A stretch of DNA of 64,000 bases from assembly GCA_002898295.1 (NCBI GenBank), contig BEHX01000004.1, positions 62,001 through 126,000 on the forward strand, given 5' to 3'. The notes beneath the pieces are model-generated. The model searched no databases, was not told the DNA's origin, and was given only the letters and a program-made list of their open reading frames with translations. This stretch comes from a bacterium HR21 (GTDB lineage: Bacteria > Bacteroidota > Ignavibacteria > Kapaibacteriales > HRBIN21). The position numbers and the translations under genes were made by a program. Shown here in pieces: positions 51,097-60,005 of the stretch. Numbering within the stretch: position 1 is the first letter of the stretch; each line of letters opens with the position of its first letter.

Positions 51097-51126
51097 AATA
51101 AAAACAAGCCCGCCGCTCCCAGCGGG
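51097..51126 (-). terminator. Terminator-like hairpin between tRNA-Leu and infC
   Basis: On the minus strand a GC stem (51122-51126 with 51109-51113, with an alternative inner stem CCGCT/AGCGG) is followed by CTTGTTTTTATT. It ends about 18 bases before the infC GTG and 7 bases after tRNA-Leu. It can terminate tRNA-Leu, or it can act as an attenuator for the infC operon if the tRNA promoter also drives infC. Confidence 0.65.
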
Positions 51127-51132
51127 ACCGAG

Positions 51133-51214
<82 letters not shown>

Positions 51215-51226
51215 GCCCTGGGCATG

Positions 51227-51234
51227 CAAAAATA
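51227..51234 (-). promoter_or_regulatory. Putative -7 promoter element (TATTTTTG) for tRNA-Leu and possibly infC operon
   Basis: The minus strand reads TATTTTTG, a full TAnnTTTG match ending 12 bases before the tRNA-Leu 5' end. The adjacent CTTTG is too close to be a -33 element. Confidence 0.45.
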
Positions 51235-51351
51235 CAAAGAGGGCGCCCAACGCCCCGGGTCTACGCTCTGTGCCGCGGGCTTGTTTTTCGTTTGGTACTG
51301 CGGTTGTATATTCGTAAGGTGGTGACATGTACGTCGGCACCCGCAGGACCT

Positions 51352-53445
51352 ATGCGGGGATGGCATGGTGGGATTCTGGCAGCAGTTGCCCTCCTGTGGG
51401 GATGCAGTAGCATTGCGCCCACGCGCTGGCTGGTATCGTACCACTCCCCTTCCCCGATGAGGGCTGCTCCCGTCCTGCTGCGAGATGAATTTACAGAGCT
51501 CGACGATCCCGATACCGTCTCTGCTGGAATTTCCACCGCGGATTCTGCCCTGGCGCCCTTCCTGGAGCACGCCCGCGCCTACTACTTGCAAGCGCTCCAG
51601 TTCATCGAGCAGGGCGATACGGCTCGTGCAGCAGCCGCCTTCGAACGCGCGGTGTCCATCCTGCATTCGCTGAGCGCAACCCCGAAGCTTTCCCGCTCGG
51701 TGGAATTCTCCGAGCTGGTACAGTCCGTTTTGGAAGACTACGAAACCTACATCCGCTCGGCAGAGCTGGTGGACCCGAATTCGGGCTTCTTCCTCATCCG
51801 CGAGCAGTTGCTCCGGCTTGTCGAAGAAGTTGAAGCACAGCGGCGGGTTGCCCCGTTGCCCGAGCTGAGCTCTTCGGAGCCGGTTGCCGGACTGCTCCCT
51901 GCGACCACCATTCCCCTGCCTCGCAACGAATGGGTCGAACGCGCCCTGGAGTTCCTCACCAAAGACCGGGGACGGCGCTTTATGCAGCGCTGGCTGGAAC
52001 GGAGCGGACGCTTCTTCCCACTGATCCGCCGCATCCTCGCCGAGGAGAAGATGCCCGAGGAGCTCGCTTACCTCACCATGATCGAAAGCGGGCTCAATCC
52101 ATTCGCCGTCTCCTGGGCAGGAGCCGTCGGACTCTGGCAGTTCATCCGCTCCACCGGGGAACTCTACGGCTTGCGCGTCACCCCTTGGGTTGATGAACGC
52201 CGGGATCCGGAAAAGTCCACCCGCGCTGCCCTGCAACACCTGCGAGATCTCTATACCGAATTCGGCGACTGGCATCTGGCATTGGCTGCCTACAACTGTG
52301 GTGCCCAGGCAGTGCGCCGGGCACTGCTCCAGGCTTCCCGTTCCCACAGCGATTCCCTCCCCTCCCCGTCCCAGCTCAGCTTCTGGGACATCCGGGAGTA
52401 CCTTCCGCGGGAGACGCGGAACTACGTCCCACTCTACATCGCCACAACGCTGATTGCCCTCAATCCCCGAGCCTACGGTTTCGAGGGGCTGACCTACGAA
52501 CCCGAATACGTCTACGACACCTACGAGCTGAACGAACCGATGAACCTCTCGGCTCTCGCCCGCTGCCTGGCTATCACCCCCGACAGCCTCCGGCAGCTCA
52601 ATCCGGAACTGCTGACAATGAGTACCCCGCCAGATATGCTCCCGTATCGGCTCAAAATTCCGCTCGGTACACGCGGACTTCTCGCACAATGCCTTCTGAC
52701 ACTTTCCCCGAAGGAGAAACAGCCTTGGATTGTGCACACCGTTCGCCGCAGAGAGTCGCTCGCCTCCATTGCTGCCCGCTACGGAGTCTCCGTGGAGGAG
52801 ATCCGCCGGATCAACCGTGTGGGCAAGCGCCTCCGTCCGGGGATGCGCCTGCGTATCCCTGTGGTGCCCTCTCCCTCAGCTGCGCCGGAAACGCTGCCAG
52901 CCCCTCCGACTCAGGCGGTTGCTGACAGTGCCCCGAGAGTCTCGCCACAGTACTCTCGAATCCGTGTTCACGTTGTTCGTCGCGGGCAAACCCTGTCCGA
53001 GATTGCCGCTCTCTATGGCGTCACGGTTGCCCAGCTGAAAGCTTGGAACGGGCTCCGCAGCGAGCGGATCCGCGCCGGGCAAAAACTGCGGATTTACCTC
53101 TCCACCCCCGTCGCCGTTCTCCACCGCGTCCGACGTGGGGAAACTGCTCACGCTATTGCGCAACGCTACGGCGTCAGCGTTGAGGACCTGCGACGCTGGA
53201 ATCCAAGCAGCTTCCGCCGGGGACGGCTCCTGGCAGGAACAACGTTGCGCATCTACCTTTCTTCCCCCGCTCCATTGGACGGCACAACAGCGCAATCCCC
53301 GGGACGCACGTACATCGTACAACCGGGGGATACGCTCTTCTCGATTGCCCGCCGTTTCGGCGTTAGCGTTGAGGAACTCCGCAAGCACAACGACCTTGAC
53401 GGCGACGTCATCTGGGTTGGGCAACAACTCCGCATACCGCAGTAA
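51352..53445 (+). CDS. MltD-like membrane-bound lytic transglycosylase with four LysM domains
   Basis: 697 residues from the ATG at 51352. The signal sequence ends in a lipobox (LLWGC), so it is a lipoprotein. A helical region precedes an SLT domain (about 210-390) with the catalytic E245 in MIESGLNP, GAVGLWQF and AYNCGAQAVRRAL. Four LysM repeats follow (about 460-510, 540-590, 590-640 and 650-697; each has a GxTL-type start, YGVSVEEL and LRI motif). It cleaves peptidoglycan glycan strands. A TATATTCG element at 51307 may be its promoter. Confidence 0.92.
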   Translation: MRGWHGGILAAVALLWGCSSIAPTRWLVSYHSPSPMRAAPVLLRDEFTELDDPDTVSAGISTADSALAPFLEHARAYYLQALQFIEQGDTARAAAAFERAVSILHSLSATPKLSRSVEFSELVQSVLEDYETYIRSAELVDPNSGFFLIREQLLRLVEEVEAQRRVAPLPELSSSEPVAGLLPATTIPLPRNEWVERALEFLTKDRGRRFMQRWLERSGRFFPLIRRILAEEKMPEELAYLTMIESGLNPFAVSWAGAVGLWQFIRSTGELYGLRVTPWVDERRDPEKSTRAALQHLRDLYTEFGDWHLALAAYNCGAQAVRRALLQASRSHSDSLPSPSQLSFWDIREYLPRETRNYVPLYIATTLIALNPRAYGFEGLTYEPEYVYDTYELNEPMNLSALARCLAITPDSLRQLNPELLTMSTPPDMLPYRLKIPLGTRGLLAQCLLTLSPKEKQPWIVHTVRRRESLASIAARYGVSVEEIRRINRVGKRLRPGMRLRIPVVPSPSAAPETLPAPPTQAVADSAPRVSPQYSRIRVHVVRRGQTLSEIAALYGVTVAQLKAWNGLRSERIRAGQKLRIYLSTPVAVLHRVRRGETAHAIAQRYGVSVEDLRRWNPSSFRRGRLLAGTTLRIYLSSPAPLDGTTAQSPGRTYIVQPGDTLFSIARRFGVSVEELRKHNDLDGDVIWVGQQLRIPQ

Positions 53446-53466
53446 CTACCACCGAGGGTCCACCGC

Positions 53467-54669
53467 ATGATGCTGCCCCTGAGGCAGCCGGCTCTTCTGG
53501 TCACAGGCATCCTCTGGGGACATCACCTGGCAGCCCGCCTGTTTCGCCGCCAGGAATCGCTGACCCCATTCCTGAAATCCCTCTTCGAACACCTGCCGCT
53601 GGCAGCTGTCGTGGTGGACGAGCGCGACACCGTCCTGCGCATCAACCCCGCTTTCACCGAGCTTTTCGGGTACACTGCTTCCGAAGCCGTCGGACGCCCC
53701 ATCGACGTGCTCATCATCCCGGAGGAGCTCCGTGCCGAAGGGAAACGCTTCACCGAAGCAGCACTCCACGGGGAGCCCATCAGCACAGAGACTCTGCGGC
53801 AATGCCGCTCCGGGGAACGGATTCCGGTTTGGCTGCGCGCAATCCCTGTCCACACATTCGGGCGTCGGCTCGGCGTGCTGGCTCTCTACCAAGACATCCG
53901 CCCACTGCATACACATCGCCAGCAGCTCCAGCAGCTCATCGAAGAGCTCCGGCAGCTCAACGCCACGAAAGACCACCTCATGGCAGTCATCTCCCATGAC
54001 CTGCGTGCCCCGCTGGCAACTGCCCAGGGACTCGTCGGACTCATCTTGGCAGACGCCCATTCTCCTGATGCCGTCACCGACCACGCAACCAAGCTCCAGA
54101 AGCTCCTCCGGGAACAACTGGAGCTGGTCAACGAGCTGCTGGAGTTCTCCCGAACAGAAACCGGGCGCCAAACACTGGAAATCGGCGAGCTTGATCTGTG
54201 CGAAATTCTCACCAACGCCGTGGATACCGTCGCCCTGGCTGCCTATAGCAAACAAATCCAGCTGGTGCCTTCTTTCCCCGACGAACCCATCCGGATGCAG
54301 GGAGACGCCCAGAAGCTCCAGCGTATCTTCACGAACCTCCTGGCAAACGCGATCAAGTTCACCCCTGAAAACGGTCGTGTCGAGCTCCAGGCTTGGGTTG
54401 AAGCCGGAAGCCCACGGCCCGTTGTGGTGCGCATCCGCGACAGCGGTATCGGCATCCCTCCGGAGCAGCTGCCCCACCTCTTTGAACCGTTTAGCCCTGC
54501 CCGGCAGCGGGGAACACGCGGAGAGAGCGGCACCGGGTTGGGGTTAGCGATTGTGAAACGCTTCGTTGACATGCACGGTGGGGTCATCACCGTGGAGAGC
54601 ACCCCTGGGCAAGGAACCACGTTCGTGCTCCGCTTTCCCTCTGCTGTCCCGGTACAGCCGGCACTGTGA
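53467..54669 (+). CDS. PAS-domain sensor histidine kinase
   Basis: 400 residues. A short hydrophobic N-terminus is followed by a PAS domain (about 40-150; INPAFTELFGYTASEAVGRP) and a HisKA dimerisation domain with the phospho-acceptor H177 in ISHDLRAPLAT. An HATPase domain carries the N box (NLLANAIKFTPENG), G1 (DSGIGIPPEQ), F box and G2 (GTGLGLAIVKRFVDMHGG). It lies 21 bases after the MltD-like gene. No response regulator is nearby, so its partner is elsewhere. Confidence 0.92.
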   Translation: MMLPLRQPALLVTGILWGHHLAARLFRRQESLTPFLKSLFEHLPLAAVVVDERDTVLRINPAFTELFGYTASEAVGRPIDVLIIPEELRAEGKRFTEAALHGEPISTETLRQCRSGERIPVWLRAIPVHTFGRRLGVLALYQDIRPLHTHRQQLQQLIEELRQLNATKDHLMAVISHDLRAPLATAQGLVGLILADAHSPDAVTDHATKLQKLLREQLELVNELLEFSRTETGRQTLEIGELDLCEILTNAVDTVALAAYSKQIQLVPSFPDEPIRMQGDAQKLQRIFTNLLANAIKFTPENGRVELQAWVEAGSPRPVVVRIRDSGIGIPPEQLPHLFEPFSPARQRGTRGESGTGLGLAIVKRFVDMHGGVITVESTPGQGTTFVLRFPSAVPVQPAL

Positions 54670-54687
54670 AGGCTGGGAAAGCGCTCG

Positions 54688-54695
54688 TATTTTTG
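54688..54695 (+). promoter_or_regulatory. Putative -7 promoter element (TATTTTTG)
   Basis: A full match to TAnnTTTG, 19 bases after the histidine kinase stop codon and 41 bases before the ATG at 54737. It suggests the barrel gene has its own transcript. Confidence 0.4.
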
Positions 54696-54736
54696 CCTCT
54701 GGAAGCGCTGTCATGTCGAGTTGTGCGAGGAACCCC

Positions 54737-55489
54737 ATGCTGCCTCTCCGGATGCTGCTTGTGGCGCTCTGTGTCTGCCGACTCTTTGCCCAGCAGGATG
54801 AGTTGGATTTGGACCGACTGGAAATTCCGACACCCACATCGGAACCCTCGGTGCCGTACTTCAGCCTTGGAGGTGGCTTCATCGGCATGTTTCTCTTCCC
54901 CGGATTGGACGCGCTCAATGCCAAGACGGAACAATGGCAGCTGGGGAGCTTTTCCCGTCCGCTGTTCCTCTCAGGCATCGAAGGCGTGGTGACCCTCGGG
55001 GTAATACCGAATCTGCGAATCGGGGTCTTCGGGATTGGAGGCAGCAAGCAGTTGGAGAGGAGTCTCAGTGCGGATACGCAGCGGCAGGCTGAATTTTTCC
55101 TGGGCGCCACCGGCTTCTCTGTCGCCTATGCCCTGGTTCCCGTCCGTTCCCTCGCCGTGTTGCCGACCCTCTCCGGCGGCTGGGGAACGATCCGGCTTGA
55201 ATTTGCCCAATCCCCGACGCGGACTCGCTGGGATGAGCTCGCCCCGGGACTCGGCACGGCAAGCTCACTGCAGCGTCTGAGTGCCTCGTACTTCTTCGTT
55301 CACCCACAGCTCTACTTTGAGTATGCCCCGTTACCTTTCCTGATGCTGCGCCTCGGTGGGGGCTACCAGTTCTCCTTCGTGGGAGAATGGAAGCAGAACC
55401 GCATTGCAACAACCGAGGGAGTTCCCTCCGGGGTGAATGCCTCCGGGGCATCAGCGCAGTTTGCTATTTTCGTAGGGCTTTTCAACTGA
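54737..55489 (+). CDS. Small outer-membrane beta-barrel-like protein
   Basis: 250 residues from the ATG at 54737, which has GAGGAA just upstream and gives a signal peptide (MLPLRMLLVALCVCRLFAQQ); an alternative ATG lies at 54713. The mature protein has an acidic N-terminus, then alternating strands with many Gly and aromatic residues, ending FAIFVGLFN. No specific family is recognised. It lies 4 bases before tRNA(CAT). Confidence 0.75.
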   Translation: MLPLRMLLVALCVCRLFAQQDELDLDRLEIPTPTSEPSVPYFSLGGGFIGMFLFPGLDALNAKTEQWQLGSFSRPLFLSGIEGVVTLGVIPNLRIGVFGIGGSKQLERSLSADTQRQAEFFLGATGFSVAYALVPVRSLAVLPTLSGGWGTIRLEFAQSPTRTRWDELAPGLGTASSLQRLSASYFFVHPQLYFEYAPLPFLMLRLGGGYQFSFVGEWKQNRIATTEGVPSGVNASGASAQFAIFVGLFN

Positions 55490-55493
55490 TGGA

Positions 55494-55566
55494 GGGCCCG
55501 TAGCTCAATGGTCAGAGCAGCGGACTCATAATCCGTGGGTTGCAGGTTCGAGTCCTGCCGGGCCCA
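55494..55566 (+). tRNA. tRNA with CAT anticodon (Met elongator or Ile2)
   Basis: 73 bases. The acceptor stem GGGCCCG/CGGGCCC is perfect and the discriminator is A. The anticodon stem GCGGA/TCCGT holds the loop CTCATAA. CAT can mean elongator Met, or Ile2 if the C is lysidinylated by TilS; sequence alone does not decide. It is not the initiator type, because G1-C72 is paired. A TATTTTCG element lies at 55465. Confidence 0.92.
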
Positions 55567-55571
55567 CCCTG

Positions 55572-57200
55572 TCACCGATGTCCCTGCTGCGGCAGAACTT
55601 CGTGCAGGAGCTTTTCCAGGTGTTCGATACGGGCTTCAAGCTCCTTGAGCGCCTCGATGAGCACGGCAACCAGGCGGGTATAATCCACACCGAGGACCTC
55701 TCCTGCAGCATCCCGTTGGACAATCTCGGGCACAACAGCAGCAACTTCCTCAGCCAGAAGCCCCAGATCGTCTGCGCCCCCATACTCCGGCTTCCAGCGG
55801 AACCGCACACCCCGAAGACGGCGCACCAGCTCCATCGGCGCCTCGATGGGGCGCACCGCCTCTTTGAAGCGGCGGGAGGACTGAGCAATGAGCTGGTGGT
55901 GGAGGACAAGCTCCCCCGTGGGGAGTAAGCGCATCCGCAGTTGGTCGCCCGTATAGAAGCGCAGTTCGGCTGTCTCACGCTGCCGTACCTCCGCCGTTCC
56001 ATCTGCTGCAACCCCGATATCGAAGCCGTCTGTCGCTGCCGTCCCGGTTGTGCTCCCAGCCGTGAACTTGTGGTAGCTCCCTGCGGCTGCCTCCTGGTGG
56101 AGGAGTGCCTGGGGTGTTGCGATGCCGATGCCGATGGAGCCACTGTGGGTCATTCGGACACGCTCCACCGGTGTTGTGCTGCCCACCGGTGTGGTTGCAA
56201 AAGACAGATCCGTCGGCAGAGAACCCGTCGAAGCTGCTGCACCGCGGAGAGCCCGAATCTGCGCCTGCGCTCCGAGCTGGGAGTTATCCCCAAAGTCTAC
56301 GCTCACCAACACCGCTCCCGCGCTCGTGTTGGAAGCTGTCTGCCGGAAAAGGAGCTGCACCGGGGCGCCAGCGGTCGTATTGCGAACCTCCAGATCCGCC
56401 GTGCTGCCCGGCGGAGTCGTTGAAGGCATCACTGCCAGCGGCTTGTCGAACCATGCACCGTAATCGCCACCGACGGTCCGCACACCGAAGGTCTTGTTGT
56501 TGGTCGCATGGTACCCCAGATAGCCGGTTACCGACGTATAACCGCTCCCGGAGAGCTGCCCACCGATTGCAGCGTAGGCAGCTGTCGTGCTCGTCGAGGT
56601 ATGGACTGCGCGGATGGCGTCGTAGCTGTTGCTGGCGCTGGTGACGTAGAGCCGCGCCGTGGTTGCCGGCGGGCTACTGGTGCCGATTGCAACCCCGCTG
56701 GAGGTTCCACCGGAAAAGCTCAACACTTTCCCGGCAAGGTTGATGTCCGTGCTTGCCGTCAGGGTGCCCCCCAGCTGAATATCCGTGCCGACTTTGCTGA
56801 GCCCGTTACTCGCCGTTACGTTCACCAGCCCTGCCGGGCTGACCCAAGAAGCGTTTCCGGAGGCATCGCTCTGCAGGATGTAGCCGGCAGCTGCCCCGGT
56901 CGGCAGCTGGAACCCTATCGCCCGCAATGTCCCGACAACATCGAGCGTTGCCTGTGGGTTTGCCGTTCCGATGCCCAGGCGGGACGCAGTGTTATCCCAG
57001 AAGAGCTGGGCAGCCCAGACAGGGGCAGCCCCAATCCCCTGCGAGACCAACAGCTGTCCGGTCGTGCCGGGATTGGGTACGATGCCCAGGAAGAGTTCGC
57101 CTGTCAGGTGCAGCTGCCGTGCAATGAGTCCGGGCGTCTGTGCCCAGGCACTCCCAGCAGTACCGAGCACCACAAGGATACTGACCAGAGCGCAGCGCAT
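55572..57200 (-). CDS. Exported fibre-like protein with C-terminal S74 intramolecular chaperone
   Basis: 542 residues from the ATG at 57200 (MRCALVSILVVLGTAGSAWAQ, a signal peptide). The body is a low-complexity beta-rich stalk (Gly, Ser, Thr and Ala; LGIGTANPQATLDVVGTL, a motif of host-encoded and phage fibre proteins). The last 110 residues are a peptidase S74 chaperone domain: SSRRFKEAVRPIEAPMELVRRLRGVRFRW, LGLLAEEVAAVVPEIV and VDYTRLVAVLIEALKEL. Such domains trimerise phage tail spikes and then cleave themselves off. Here the protein has its own secretion signal. It follows paaD by 66 bases. Confidence 0.88.
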   Translation of the reverse strand: MRCALVSILVVLGTAGSAWAQTPGLIARQLHLTGELFLGIVPNPGTTGQLLVSQGIGAAPVWAAQLFWDNTASRLGIGTANPQATLDVVGTLRAIGFQLPTGAAAGYILQSDASGNASWVSPAGLVNVTASNGLSKVGTDIQLGGTLTASTDINLAGKVLSFSGGTSSGVAIGTSSPPATTARLYVTSASNSYDAIRAVHTSTSTTAAYAAIGGQLSGSGYTSVTGYLGYHATNNKTFGVRTVGGDYGAWFDKPLAVMPSTTPPGSTADLEVRNTTAGAPVQLLFRQTASNTSAGAVLVSVDFGDNSQLGAQAQIRALRGAAASTGSLPTDLSFATTPVGSTTPVERVRMTHSGSIGIGIATPQALLHQEAAAGSYHKFTAGSTTGTAATDGFDIGVAADGTAEVRQRETAELRFYTGDQLRMRLLPTGELVLHHQLIAQSSRRFKEAVRPIEAPMELVRRLRGVRFRWKPEYGGADDLGLLAEEVAAVVPEIVQRDAAGEVLGVDYTRLVAVLIEALKELEARIEHLEKLLHEVLPQQGHR

Positions 57201-57266
57201 CGTTCCTCCGCGATGTGGTGGGACATCCATCGCTCCGGGGCAGCTTCACAACCCCGAGCAGTATGC

Positions 57267-57758
57267 TCAGACGGGTTTGAACTGCTCAAAGGCTTGACCG
57301 CACGCGGTACAGTAGTAGATAGCTCGGCACAACGTCGGACCAAAGGGGGATCGGAGCTGCGTTTCCATGCTGCCGCAGTAAGGGCACTCGACCGGCTCCT
57401 GCAGCAAGCTCAGCGGGAACTCCGGTCCCTCATAGAGCGGTGGCGGTGCGATTCCGAAGCGACGCAGGACCTCACGGGCACGCTCGGAGAGACGATTTGT
57501 ATTCCACGGTGGGTCATAGGTGACCTCCACCCGGACTTCCCGCAGCGGCAAACGGCGGAGGCGTTCCTCGATTTCCGAGCAGATCAGCGCCGTTGCTGGG
57601 CAGCCAACAAACGTTGGGGTAATCTTGACCAGGACTCGCCCCTGTTGGCTATCGAGCTGGACATCAGCGACAATGCCCATATCAGTGATGGTCAGCTGCG
57701 GGATTTCGGGATCGCAGATGGTCTGGAGCTCGCGCCAGATGTCTTCCTGGGTTACCAT
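57267..57758 (-). CDS. paaD: Phenylacetate-CoA epoxidase subunit PaaD
   Basis: 163 residues. An N-terminal MIP18/DUF59 domain (WRELQTICDPEIPQLTITDMGIV) precedes a C-terminal zinc-ribbon (CPYCGS, YYCTACGQAF). PaaD is thought to assist FeS or diiron assembly of the PaaABCE epoxidase. It overlaps the paaC end by 7 bases, and the order paaABCD matches other genomes. Confidence 0.93.
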   Translation of the reverse strand: MVTQEDIWRELQTICDPEIPQLTITDMGIVADVQLDSQQGRVLVKITPTFVGCPATALICSEIEERLRRLPLREVRVEVTYDPPWNTNRLSERAREVLRRFGIAPPPLYEGPEFPLSLLQEPVECPYCGSMETQLRSPFGPTLCRAIYYCTACGQAFEQFKPV

Positions 57759-58525
57759 TCCGCCTCCGGCTCACTGCGGATGACCTCTCCCATCTCGTCG
57801 AGCAGAGGCTGCAAGTACTCTGTGTGAATCCCCCGCCGCCCTCCGTACGCCGGGGTCAGTGTTGCGATGTCAGGGAGCTGCAGCTGCGCCTGGTGGAGAA
57901 TCGGGGTGATGCTCTCCAGCCAGCGCTCCTGCAGGACATGTTCCCCGGGGAAGATCCCCGCCTCAGCGAGGACCTCGTCGTATGGACCCGGCTCAAAGAT
58001 ACCGAGCGCTAAAGGGAGCGTCTGCTCGAGCGCCTGCTGCATCCGCTGGTGGCTCTCTTCGGTTCCCTTCGCCCCGAGATGCACAACCCACTGCGTGGCA
58101 TGAAGGACATGGTACTTGAGCTCCCCACGCACTTTGCGGGCAAGCTGAGCCAGAGGCTCGTACCGTGAGCGTTCCAGCAAATGGTAGCGCCACTGCTCGG
58201 CGATATCGAAGAGGAAATGCCGCATAAGGCTGAAGTCGTACCCGCCGTTAGGATACTCCACCAGGTGACAGCAGCGGAACTCCGGCGCATCACGGAAGAA
58301 GGCGATCCGATCGGGCTCTGCCTCCCCGAGGCGGTGCAAGAGCTGGTAGAGCGCATAGGCATGCCCGAGCTTGTCCTGGGCAATGGAGGAGAAAGCGATA
58401 TCCTCCTCCAGAATCGGTCCCAACCCCGTCCATTCCGAATGGCGGTGACCCAGGATGAGGACGTCATCAGCCATGCGGTAGAGGAGGTCTTTGACCGCGG
58501 GCACCAGTTCCGGGGCAAGGGTCAT
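57752..58525 (-). CDS. paaC: Phenylacetate-CoA epoxidase subunit PaaC
   Basis: 257 residues from the ATG at 58525. It is a ferritin-like helical protein with SEWTGLGPILEEDIAFSSIAQDKLGHAYALYQL and HATQWVVHLGAKGTEESHQRMQQAL. It is the structural partner of PaaA and keeps the fold with a degenerate metal site. The start codon overlaps the paaB end by 4 bases. Confidence 0.94.
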   Translation of the reverse strand: MTLAPELVPAVKDLLYRMADDVLILGHRHSEWTGLGPILEEDIAFSSIAQDKLGHAYALYQLLHRLGEAEPDRIAFFRDAPEFRCCHLVEYPNGGYDFSLMRHFLFDIAEQWRYHLLERSRYEPLAQLARKVRGELKYHVLHATQWVVHLGAKGTEESHQRMQQALEQTLPLALGIFEPGPYDEVLAEAGIFPGEHVLQERWLESITPILHQAQLQLPDIATLTPAYGGRRGIHTEYLQPLLDEMGEVIRSEPEAEW

Positions 58526-58929
58526 TGAGTGTCTGCCTGCTGTTGCTGCTTCTTGAGACGCAGGAGTTTCTGCACCACTTTGTAAGCATCCGGCTCGCGG
58601 TAGGTCTTCTCGGGCGTGGTCTCGAACATATCGGCATCGTTCGGATGGAAGGCATAAATGTCGGCGGTGCGGACAACCCAGAGGGCGTACGTTCTGCCCC
58701 GGCGGCAGTAATTCTCTTTTGCCAGCACCAGAGCCATCTCTGGATCGGGAGCATGGACGGTGCCCACATGGATGGGCTGATCGCCTGGCTTCTCTTTCCA
58801 GAAGACCTCGTACGGTTCCCACTCATCCAGAGGCGGCTTCGGGGCAAAAGGGGGCAGCTCCTCGGGAATGTTCATTCGGGTCACCCGTGGGTCGAGCGAG
58901 CGGATGGTTGCCGTCTGCGGTGCCGACAT
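58522..58929 (-). CDS. paaB: Phenylacetate-CoA epoxidase subunit PaaB
   Basis: 135 residues, somewhat longer than the usual 95 because of an N-terminal extension. The core matches PaaB: EPYEVFWKEKPGDQPIHVGTVHAPDPEMALVLAKENYCRRG followed by ALWVVRTADI. PaaB bridges PaaAC dimers. It overlaps paaC by 4 bases and lies 28 bases after paaA. Confidence 0.93.
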   Translation of the reverse strand: MSAPQTATIRSLDPRVTRMNIPEELPPFAPKPPLDEWEPYEVFWKEKPGDQPIHVGTVHAPDPEMALVLAKENYCRRGRTYALWVVRTADIYAFHPNDADMFETTPEKTYREPDAYKVVQKLLRLKKQQQQADTQ

Positions 58930-58957
58930 GGCTCACCCCCACGCGTGGGACAGCCCT

Positions 58958-59938
58958 TCAGAAGAGCGGTTCGACGTACTGCCTATCCGGCTTGAGCAAG
59001 GCGCGGCGGACCCAGGCACCGAGCTCATCGGCCATACGACGCACTGCTAGGCGCTCCCGATTGCACGGTCCGTTGCCATTGATGACGCGCCAGAACTCAT
59101 CCCAATCCGGATCGGAGTATTCCCACTTCCCCGTCTCCGGATTCTTCCGCAGGTTGGGGTCTGGGATGCTCAGCCCAAGCTCCCAGATTTTCGGCACATA
59201 GGCATCGAGGAACATCTGGCGCATCTCGTCGTTGCTGGCCATTTTTACCTTCCAGCGCAGCAGCTTTTCGCTGTGCACTGACATGTGGTCGGGCGGACCG
59301 AAGAAGTGCATAATGGGCTTCCACCAGCGGTTGAGCGCTTCTTGGAGCATCTGGCGCTGCCGCTTCGTCCCACTGGCGAGCGTGACAACGTTGTCGTAGC
59401 CGTATTTCAAATGGAAGGCTTCCTCCTTGCAGATACGCTCCAGCGCACGGGCATACGGACCGTAGGACCCCTTGCTGTTGAGCGTTTGATTGATAATCGC
59501 CCCGGCATCAATGAGCCAGGCGATGATGGCGGTATCTGCCCAGGTCAGCGCTGGGTAGTTGAAGACATTGGAGTACTTCGCTTTGCCACTGAGAAGGTCG
59601 CTGATCATCTGCTCGCGGGGCTTGCCCAGAGTCTCCGCCGCGCTATAGAGGAGCTGCGCATGCCCGACTTCATCCTGGACTTTTGCCATAAGCGCCAGCT
59701 TCCGCTTGAAGCCGGGAGCGCGAGTAATCCAGGTTCCCTCAGGCAGAGCGCCGATGATTTCCGAATGAGCGTGCTGCTCGATCATGCGCAGGACCTGCCG
59801 CCGGTACTCGCGGGGCATCCAGTCATGCGGCTCAATTTTCTCCCCGCGGGCAATCCGGTCTTCGAACTCTGCCAGCTTTTCCGGGTCCTCGTGCTCAACT
59901 CCCTTCAACGGCTCAACAAGGCTGAGATTGCCGTACAT
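58958..59938 (-). CDS. paaA: Phenylacetate-CoA epoxidase catalytic subunit PaaA
   Basis: 326 residues from the ATG at 59938 ([11 protein letters not shown]). It is a diiron ferritin-like monooxygenase with metal-binding ExxH motifs in [18 protein letters not shown] and [13 protein letters not shown], plus [26 protein letters not shown]. It inserts oxygen into phenylacetyl-CoA, forming the 1,2-epoxide. It is the first of paaABCD and lies 67 bases after the Fur-family gene on the same strand. The reductase gene paaE is not in the cluster. Confidence 0.95.
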   Translation of the reverse strand: MYGNLSLVEPLKGVEHEDPEKLAEFEDRIARGEKIEPHDWMPREYRRQVLRMIEQHAHSEIIGALPEGTWITRAPGFKRKLALMAKVQDEVGHAQLLYSAAETLGKPREQMISDLLSGKAKYSNVFNYPALTWADTAIIAWLIDAGAIINQTLNSKGSYGPYARALERICKEEAFHLKYGYDNVVTLASGTKRQRQMLQEALNRWWKPIMHFFGPPDHMSVHSEKLLRWKVKMASNDEMRQMFLDAYVPKIWELGLSIPDPNLRKNPETGKWEYSDPDWDEFWRVINGNGPCNRERLAVRRMADELGAWVRRALLKPDRQYVEPLF

Positions 59939-60005
59939 GAGCCCTCTCCCTACTGGTCGAACTCGTCCTTCGTTGACGAACACCGTTCCTGCTCATTGCC
60001 CATGG

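Noticed and set aside
55494-57200. A prophage or integrative element at tRNA(CAT)
   Set aside because: The S74 protein is the only phage-like feature; there is no integrase, structural gene or repeat of the tRNA end in the window.
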